In this document: positions 56,862-64,000 of the stretch, piece after piece
Position numbering within the stretch: the first letter of the stretch is position 1
Layout: every line of letters begins with the position of its first letter
From: Nakamurella aerolata
GTDB lineage: Bacteria > Actinomycetota > Actinomycetes > Mycobacteriales > Nakamurellaceae
Assembly: GCF_013002705.1 (NCBI RefSeq)
Contig: NZ_JABEND010000004.1
Coordinates: 124,001-188,000 of the forward strand
Direction: 5' to 3'
Length of the DNA stretch: 64,000 bases
Position numbers and translations under genes: made by a program
The notes under the pieces: generated by a model
Databases searched by the model: none
Seen by the model: the letters and a program-made list of their open reading frames with translations, nothing else
What the model was told of the DNA's origin: nothing

Positions 56862-57265
56862 CGGAACGCCTCTCGTCCGGATGCGTTGACCGAACTGCTT
56901 GGTCGGGCGCGTGACTGCCGCGGTAGCTCGACGCCGATGTCGTGGACGTGGCGCCGAAACCTGACCCGACCAACCAGGTGCGGTGCTTGCTTGTCGATCT
57001 TGGAACTTAAGCCGCTTGGCGCCGCACGACAACACCCCTGAGGTGAACAGGGGGCGACGGCAGCTGATCTTGTTTTCCCGCACAGTCGTGCAGCGTGTGC
57101 GCTCTGTTGTCGCAGTACCCCGTTCGGGGACAAAACGACGCCGTACTGCCTCGTTGGGGGTAGCCGCCTACCGCCAAATGTGGTGTACTTCATCCTGTTG
57201 GGCGTGGCGCGATGGGCGTTACGGGAGTTTCTGTCGCCCGGTGGGATGAAATGGGGCTTCATCAA
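56862..57265. other. Divergent regulatory region, whiB / bldM-like
   Basis: 404 bp without a gene, with GC lower than the coding DNA and several T-rich patches (57070-57080, 57180-57245). It must contain both promoters and probably upstream regulator sites. An imperfect GTTCGGGGAC element lies near 57124. I could not assign -10/-35 pairs with confidence. Confidence 0.4.
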
Positions 57266-57865
57266 ATGACGAGTGTGCTGATTTGCGACGAACGCCGGAC
57301 TGCCCGCGACGGGCTGACCAAGGTGATGTCGGCCGTCAGCACCGTCGACGAGGTCGATTGCGTGTCGTCCGGCGACGAGCTGCTCGGCCGCTTCGGGCGG
57401 GAGCCGGCCGACCTGGTGCTGATCGGTACCCAGCGGGCCCTGACCAGTGGCATCGAAGCCACCCGCAGGCTGCTGGCCCTGCACCCGAACGCGGTGGTCA
57501 TCGTCTTCGGCTCGCCGGACGACACCGCCTCCATTGCGGCCGCCATCGCCTGCGGCGCCAGGGGCTTTCTGCGCTGGGACGCCAGCCGGCCGGAAATCCT
57601 CGCCGCCATGTCGGATGCGCTGTCCGACGCGCGTTTCTCGGCGCAGCGTGGTGAAGCCATCGAGGCCGAGTCGCCGCTCACCGAGCGGGAACTGCAGGTG
57701 CTGCGTGGCATGAGCCAGGGCCAGTCGAACGCCGAGATCGGCAAAGAACTTTTCCTTTCCGAAGACACCGTGAAGACGCACGCGCGCCGTTTGTTCCGTA
57801 AGCTCGGAGCCCGTGACCGCGCCCAAGCGGTCGCGGTGGGGTTCCGTCGCGGGTTGGTCGCCTGA
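57266..57865 (+). CDS. BldM-like atypical response regulator (LuxR-type)
   Basis: A 199-residue regulator. It starts MTSVLICDERRTARDGLTKV like Streptomyces BldM, and its DNA-binding half is very similar (ELFLSEDTVKTHARRLFRKL, GARDRAQAVAVGF). The neighbours whiB3/whiD-like and sigD match the bldM locus. The phosphoacceptor position (Asp54 in BldM) is Gly54 here, in DLVLIGTQ, so control by phosphorylation is ruled out. Streptomyces BldM works as homodimer and as heterodimer with WhiI, so partner choice may control this one. ATG 57266 is chosen from the family start. Confidence 0.9.
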   Translation: MTSVLICDERRTARDGLTKVMSAVSTVDEVDCVSSGDELLGRFGREPADLVLIGTQRALTSGIEATRRLLALHPNAVVIVFGSPDDTASIAAAIACGARGFLRWDASRPEILAAMSDALSDARFSAQRGEAIEAESPLTERELQVLRGMSQGQSNAEIGKELFLSEDTVKTHARRLFRKLGARDRAQAVAVGFRRGLVA

Positions 57866-57954
57866 CTCCCGTCCGGCCCCGGTACGAGGTCGCCGCAGCT
57901 GCCGCAGGGCGTGGCCTCGCAGATCCGTTGGCAGGTCGGTCCGAACTGTGGGGA

Positions 57955-58620
57955 GTGACGCCGGTGGCGCGAGCCGTGGCCGGGACAGCGCCGTCAGCAA
58001 CGCATTCCGCGGTCGCTGCCGCACCCGTGACCGTGCCGGACGACCTTGTCGAACGCGCCCGCCAGGGCGGTCCGGCGCTTGAGCGTCTGATCGAACTCAT
58101 CCATCCGCAGATCGTGCGGTACTGCCGCACCAGGGTGGCACCGGGGCAGCGGGCGCCGGTCGGCGCCGACGACATTGCCCAAGAGGTATGTCTCGCAGTG
58201 GTTTCCGCGCTACCCGGCTACCAGCCGGGCCGAGCGCCGTTCATGGCGTTTGTGCACGGCATCGCCAGTCACAAGATCGCCGACGTGCACCGCAAGTCCA
58301 GCCGGCTGCCGAGCGTTCCGGTGCCAGAGGTCCCCGACGCCCCTGGCGACGACCAGGGCCCGGAAGATCTGGTGATGCGCACCGAAACCGCTAAGCGGAT
58401 CGAGGCCCTGATGCGCACCCTGCCGCGGGCCCAACAGGAGGTGCTGCGGCTGCGAGTGGTGGTCGGCATGTCGGCCGAACAGACCGCCGACACCCTGTCG
58501 ATGTCCGCCGGTGCGGTGCGAGTGGCACAGCACCGCGCGCTCAACCGGTTGCGGGCGCTGCTCACCGGCGCCGGCGAACAACCGGTCGACGTCGGCGGCT
58601 GGCGAGAGGTGACGGGATGA
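57955..58620 (+). CDS. sigD: RNA polymerase sigma factor, SigD group
   Basis: A ~221-residue ECF-type sigma factor. Region 2 is VRYCRTRVAPGQRAPVGADD then IAQEVCLAVVSALPGYQPGR. Region 4 is VVGMSAEQTADTLSMSAGAV. The order sigD-rsdA-guaB is as in M. tuberculosis, and the Streptomyces counterpart (ShbA) drives expression of the principal sigma factor. The start is uncertain: TTG 57928, GTG 57955 and GTG 57964 are in frame and none has an ideal ribosome site. The ATG of rsdA overlaps its stop. Confidence 0.88.
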   Translation: MTPVARAVAGTAPSATHSAVAAAPVTVPDDLVERARQGGPALERLIELIHPQIVRYCRTRVAPGQRAPVGADDIAQEVCLAVVSALPGYQPGRAPFMAFVHGIASHKIADVHRKSSRLPSVPVPEVPDAPGDDQGPEDLVMRTETAKRIEALMRTLPRAQQEVLRLRVVVGMSAEQTADTLSMSAGAVRVAQHRALNRLRALLTGAGEQPVDVGGWREVTG

Positions 58621-60698
58621 GCGCGCGCCGCGGCGGGCACCTGCCGGCCACCGACGTGCATGCGGTGGTGCTGGACGACGCCTTGCTCGACCGGATCGCC
58701 CGCGACGCCGGTGATGCCGCCGGTGCCGCCGGTCTCACAGCGCGGGACTTCGACGATCCCGCCGCCGAGTTGCTCGCCCAGTGGCGCGCCGAGTGCCTGG
58801 CCGCACCCGTTCCGGCAGCGCCGCGCCGCGGGGTGCTCACCCGCGCCCTGCGCAGCGGCGCCGCCTCCAAGGCGATCCGTACCTCGTGGCGCGCGGTGGC
58901 CAGCATCGCCGCGTCGCTGACGCTGCTGGTGGGTACCACCACCGCGGTCGGCGCGCGCAGCGCAGAGCCCGGCGATGTGCTGTGGCCGGTGGCGGAATGG
59001 CTGTACGCCGACTATGCGGCGTCGGTGTCGGCTGCCGTCGAGGCCCAGCAGGCGTTGTCGGCCGCGCGGGCCGCGCTGAACGACAACGACCTTTCCGGTG
59101 CCAGGCAGGCGCTGTCCTCCGCGCGGCGTGCCCTGCCGCAGATCCGGGAGCAGAACCGCCGCCGCGAGGTGCAGTCCGAGCTGGACAGGTTGGCCGGTTC
59201 CGTCGGCGAGCCGCCCAAGAGCGACGGCCCGGACGAGCCGGTCGGTCCCACCCAGAACGCGGCCGGCGCCGGCGCCGACGGCAGCCATCCGGTCATCCGC
59301 AGGGCCCAGGTGCGTTCGGCGGAGACCGGCGAGTTGAACGGCGGCGCACCGCAGCTGCCGCTCGGTAGCAACCTGCCGGTGGGCCCTGGCGGTGGTGCGT
59401 TCGGGTCAGGTACCTCCGGCATGACGGACCTTCCGGTGCAGCCGGCCGGGCCGGGAGTGTCGGTCGCCGGTTCACCGGACAGCGCGTCCGGTCCCGCCGG
59501 CGTGGGCGCCGGGCAACCCGCCGGTCGATCTGTCGGAGCGCCGGCCCGCAGGGCGGACAACCCACCCGCAGCCGTCCCGCATCAGCCGGCTCCCGGACGG
59601 CAGAGCGCCAACCGCCGGAACAGCAACCAGCAGGACACCAACCGGCAGAACACCAACGGACGGAACAACAACGGGGGACAGAACAACACCAGCGCCGGTC
59701 GGCCGGGCAGCACCGCGCCCGCACCCACCACCGCGGCTGCGCACACGACGGCGCCGGCGGCCACCAAGCCGTCCGCGGGGCTGCCACCGGTGCGACCGCT
59801 GGTACCGGCTCCGGGCGGGCCGGCGCCACGGCCGATCGTCAGCGTGCCGTCGTCCCCGAACGCGGCCGGCACGGTCGCGCCACCCACCACTGCGTCGTCG
59901 CAACCGGGCACGTCACGACCGGGCACCTCGCAACCGGGCACCTCGCAGCCGGGCAAGCCGCGCCCGCCGCGCCCCGCACAGCCGGGCGGCTCGTCGGTGG
60001 CCGGTACTACCTCCGCGAGCAGCAACGCCAGCGGGACCAGTACCGCGCCAGGGCGCGATGGTTCCGGCGGTTCCAAGGGTTCCGGCGGTCACAAGGGTTC
60101 CGGCGGTTCCAAGGGTTCCGGCGGTCACGGTCGTCCGGGGTCGGCGTCCGGCCACGGCCAGCAGCCGAACCCGATCAAGGGCGGCAACCAGCCGTGGAAG
60201 CCCGGCACCGGATGGCAACCGGTGCCCAGCCGCGACGTAGCAGCCTCGTCGTCGAGCCTGCCGTCGAGCACGTCAGAGACTGCGCTGCCCGAGGCGGGCA
60301 CGTCGGGCGCTGAATCGGCAGCGCTGAGCGAGCAGATGTCGACCGAACCCGGCGCCACCGGAAGCGGATCCACCGATGCCGGATCCGCTGACGTCGGGCC
60401 GCCCGTCACGCTGCCGCAGCCGCACAGCGACAACGCGCCGGAGTCCGCTGCGGCGCAACCTGCCGGGCCGCCGCCGCTGCCCGAGGTGCCGACCAGCTCG
60501 GCCACCGGCGGCCCGGCGCCCGGCGCACCGGCAGACGCGACCGCCGACCAGCCGGCCGTCCACTCACTGGCCCCGGACCAGCCGACCGTCCACCCACTCA
60601 CCGCGGACCAGCCGAGTACCGACCGGCCCACCACCGGTCGCGACGGAAGCAGCGCGACGCCGCCCGTGGCCAGGAGCACAGCACCGCAGCCTCGCTGA
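58617..60698 (+). CDS. rsdA: Anti-sigma-D factor RsdA with a greatly enlarged extracytoplasmic region
   Basis: A 693-residue protein. Residues ~17-62 (VVLDDALLDRIARDAG, DDPAAELLAQWRAECL) are the SigD-binding segment. A single membrane helix lies near 95-113 (VASIAASLTLLVGTTTAVG). An outer helical region runs to ~205 (QALSAARAALNDNDLSGARQ). The remaining ~480 residues are Pro/Gly/Ser/Thr/Asn-rich, with NQQDTNRQNTNGRNN, GTSQPGTSQPG and GSGGSKGSGGHK repeats. Mycobacterial RsdA is less than half as long. It holds SigD at the membrane until it is degraded. Confidence 0.88.
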   Translation: MSARRGGHLPATDVHAVVLDDALLDRIARDAGDAAGAAGLTARDFDDPAAELLAQWRAECLAAPVPAAPRRGVLTRALRSGAASKAIRTSWRAVASIAASLTLLVGTTTAVGARSAEPGDVLWPVAEWLYADYAASVSAAVEAQQALSAARAALNDNDLSGARQALSSARRALPQIREQNRRREVQSELDRLAGSVGEPPKSDGPDEPVGPTQNAAGAGADGSHPVIRRAQVRSAETGELNGGAPQLPLGSNLPVGPGGGAFGSGTSGMTDLPVQPAGPGVSVAGSPDSASGPAGVGAGQPAGRSVGAPARRADNPPAAVPHQPAPGRQSANRRNSNQQDTNRQNTNGRNNNGGQNNTSAGRPGSTAPAPTTAAAHTTAPAATKPSAGLPPVRPLVPAPGGPAPRPIVSVPSSPNAAGTVAPPTTASSQPGTSRPGTSQPGTSQPGKPRPPRPAQPGGSSVAGTTSASSNASGTSTAPGRDGSGGSKGSGGHKGSGGSKGSGGHGRPGSASGHGQQPNPIKGGNQPWKPGTGWQPVPSRDVAASSSSLPSSTSETALPEAGTSGAESAALSEQMSTEPGATGSGSTDAGSADVGPPVTLPQPHSDNAPESAAAQPAGPPPLPEVPTSSATGGPAPGAPADATADQPAVHSLAPDQPTVHPLTADQPSTDRPTTGRDGSSATPPVARSTAPQPR
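60061..60132. repeat. 18-bp tandem repeat in rsdA
   Basis: Four units of about 18 bp built on GGTTCCGGCGGT(TCC/CAC)AAG encode GSGGSK and GSGGHK in the extracytoplasmic low-complexity part of the anti-sigma factor. Confidence 0.8.
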
Positions 60699-60734
60699 GC
60701 GCCCTTCCGGGCGGGGGCGTTCACCGTCGCGTCC

Positions 60735-62390
<1,656 letters not shown>

Positions 62391-62490
62391 GTCGCCGTTT
62401 CCCGCTGCCGTCCTTGACGGGCGTCGGCGGCCGCCACCCACCAGCGCCGAGGCTGCTCGGCGTTGACCACTGCGAGGACGATCCGGAGTC

Positions 62491-63624
62491 ATGAACGAGA
62501 CCGTTGAGATCGGCATGGGCCGCACCGCCCGTCGCGGCTATCGCCTGGACGAGGTGTCGGTGGTGCCGTCCCGGCGCACCCGCTCGTCGTCCGAGGTGTC
62601 GACCAGCTGGCAGATCGACGCCTACCGGTTCGAGATCCCCTTCATCACGCAACCGTCCGATGCGCTGGTCGACCCGGCCGGCGCCGTTGCGGTCAACGCC
62701 CTCGGCGGCCTCGGCGTGATCGACGGGGAGGGGCTGTGGGCGCGGCACGCGCAACCGGAGCGGGAGCTGGAGAAGCTGTTGCGGCTGTTGAACTCCGGCG
62801 AGGCCGACGAGGCCGAGGTGGTGGCCGCCGTGCAGCAGGCCTACCAGCCCGAGGTGCAGCTCGATCTGCTCACCGAGGCCATCGGCACCGTCAAGGACGG
62901 CGGCGGTACCGTCGCCGTCCGGCTGTCGCCGCAGAACGCCGGAACCCTTGCCCAGCAAGTGATTTCGGCCGGCGTTGAGCTGCTGATCATCCAGGGCACC
63001 ATCGTGTCGGCCGAGCATGTCCAGGGCGGCGGCGGGGAACCGCTGAACCTGAAGAGCTTCATCGCCGACCTCGACGTCCCGGTGATCGTCGGCGGCTGCA
63101 CCAACTATCAGACCGCCACCCACCTGATGCGGACCGGCGCCGCCGGGGTGATCGTCGGCACCGGCGCCGGGCTCACCACCAGCACCAGCGAGGTGCTCGG
63201 CATCGAGGTGCCGATGGCCACCGCGATCGCCGACGCCGCCGCAGCCCGCCGCAGCTACCTGGACGAGACCGGCGGGCGGTACGTGCATGTGATCGCGGCC
63301 GGCGATCTGTATTCCAGCGGCGACATTGCCAAGGCCATCGCCTGCGGCGCCGATGCGGTGATGCTTGCGGATCTGCTCGCCGAATCCGATACCGCGCCCG
63401 GAAAGGGTTGGTACTGGCCGGCTTCCGCATCGCACCCGCGGCTGCCGCGTGGTGTCGCCGGGCTGATCGGCGCCGCGGACACCCCGCTGGAGCAGCTGTT
63501 GCAGGGCCCAGCGGTGGACGCCTCCGGCCGTTCGAACCTGTTCGGCGCGCTGCGCCGGTCGATGGCCAAGGCCGGCTACTCCGACCTCAAGGAGTTCCAG
63601 AAAGTCGGACTGGCCATCAGCTGA
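62491..63624 (+). CDS. guaB3: GuaB3-family IMP dehydrogenase-like protein
   Basis: A 377-residue barrel protein without CBS domains. IGMGRTARRGYRLDEVSVVP is the actinobacterial GuaB3 start. The loop that in IMPDH holds the catalytic cysteine reads GTGAGLTTSTSEVLGIEVP, placing Thr230 where IMPDH has Cys, so the usual thioimidate chemistry is not possible at that position. Mycobacterial GuaB3 also lacks it. Cyanobacterial GuaB3 was reported as a GMP reductase; the role here is open. It follows guaB by 100 bp. Its stop overlaps the next start. Confidence 0.92.
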   Translation: MNETVEIGMGRTARRGYRLDEVSVVPSRRTRSSSEVSTSWQIDAYRFEIPFITQPSDALVDPAGAVAVNALGGLGVIDGEGLWARHAQPERELEKLLRLLNSGEADEAEVVAAVQQAYQPEVQLDLLTEAIGTVKDGGGTVAVRLSPQNAGTLAQQVISAGVELLIIQGTIVSAEHVQGGGGEPLNLKSFIADLDVPVIVGGCTNYQTATHLMRTGAAGVIVGTGAGLTTSTSEVLGIEVPMATAIADAAAARRSYLDETGGRYVHVIAAGDLYSSGDIAKAIACGADAVMLADLLAESDTAPGKGWYWPASASHPRLPRGVAGLIGAADTPLEQLLQGPAVDASGRSNLFGALRRSMAKAGYSDLKEFQKVGLAIS

Positions 63625-64000
63625 TGATCGCCGCACCGTTTCCAGTATCCGATCCCGGCGGCTCGCCGCTGCCGATTGCTCCTGGCGGGCAACGAGTTCG
63701 CAGCGACCTGGTAGCTGCCATGGACGTCGGCGGAACGTCGATCAAGGCCGGTCTGGTAGCCGCCGACGGCACCGTGGTGCGGGAGGCAAGGCGCCCGACC
63801 GGGGCCGAGGGCGGAGTGCCTGCGGTGATCGACCGGATCCTCGGCTTCGCCGCCGATCTTGTTGCCGGAGAACAGGTCAAGGCGATCGGCATCGGGGTTC
63901 CCGGCATTGTCGATTCCGCCGCGGGCATCGCCAGGTACGCGGCCAACCTCGGCTGGCGGGACGTGCCGATCGTCCAGCTGCTGACCGAGCGGGTCGGGCT
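63624..64000 (+). CDS. ROK-family sugar kinase, N-terminal part
   Basis: The gene runs off the right edge. Its ATG overlaps the guaB3 stop by one base (TGATG). After ~30 unstructured residues, AAMDVGGTSIKAGLV is the ATP-binding DxGGTxxK motif. AIGIGVPGIVDSAAGIARYA is the second ROK signature region. ROK members in this position are usually glucokinases, but repressors share the fold; no N-terminal helix-turn-helix is present, favouring a kinase. Confidence 0.88.
   Translation, partial: MIAAPFPVSDPGGSPLPIAPGGQRVRSDLVAAMDVGGTSIKAGLVAADGTVVREARRPTGAEGGVPAVIDRILGFAADLVAGEQVKAIGIGVPGIVDSAAGIARYAANLGWRDVPIVQLLTERVG

Overview
The window is about 64 kb of very GC-rich DNA with near-continuous coding. 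Gene content and order point to an actinomycete. Markers are a SAM-IV riboswitch upstream of metY, an F420-dependent glucose-6-phosphate dehydrogenase, an SdhCAB operon with a b558-type anchor, WhiB and BldM-like regulators, a SigD/RsdA pair and GuaB3. The order alr - hydrolase - tsaE - tsaB - rimI - tsaD - groES - groEL - whiB - bldM - sigD - rsdA - guaB - guaB3 matches, from general knowledge, the Mycobacterium tuberculosis Rv3410-Rv3423 and Streptomyces SCO4745-SCO4771 regions. The genus cannot be fixed by eye; a deep-branching lineage such as Nakamurella or relatives is a guess.

Bases 1-9.2 kb hold a KDG kinase fragment and KDPG aldolase, riboswitch-controlled metY-metX, a convergent VapBC-type pair, sdhCAB and a TfoX-N protein. 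Bases 9.2-16.4 kb hold a DUF2254 membrane protein, two separate ArsR-SRPBCC modules with related palindromic operators, and a pyroglutamate operon (pxpABC, an unexplained 57-codon frame, a DAO-family oxidase). Bases 16.6-34.3 kb mix housekeeping genes (rplM, rpsI, glmM) with three large exported glycosidases (GH35+ricin, GH92, GH20+F5/8C) that together fit stripping of animal or fungal type glycoprotein glycans. This stretch also carries FGD, a CPA1 antiporter, an ECF42 sigma factor with its DGPF/YCII partner, and a thioredoxin-fold lipoprotein.

Bases 34.3-43 kb hold a Ycf46-like AAA ATPase, a lipoprotein, glmS followed by a 16-bp tandem repeat, a low-GC HTH regulator, and a small cassette I could not match to a described system. 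In that cassette a 42-residue secreted peptide ending in two cysteines is followed by a kinase-fold protein that lacks the usual catalytic aspartate. Bases 43-64 kb form the conserved core: acpS, nnr, alr, the t6A genes tsaE/tsaB/tsaD with rimI, groESL under a CIRCE element, whiB3/whiD-like, a BldM-like regulator with glycine at the phosphoacceptor position, sigD-rsdA, guaB, guaB3 and the start of a ROK kinase.

Three themes recur. Many operon heads have a TANNNT box 6-9 nt before the start codon, suggesting leaderless transcripts. Many proteins carry low-complexity, repeat-expanded tails (MetY, RpsI, RimI, RsdA, ArsR, SRPBCC, AAA and lipoproteins). A pair of related ~80-bp intergenic palindromic elements brackets the alr-tsaE operon. 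No rRNA, tRNA, CRISPR array or insertion sequence was recognised.
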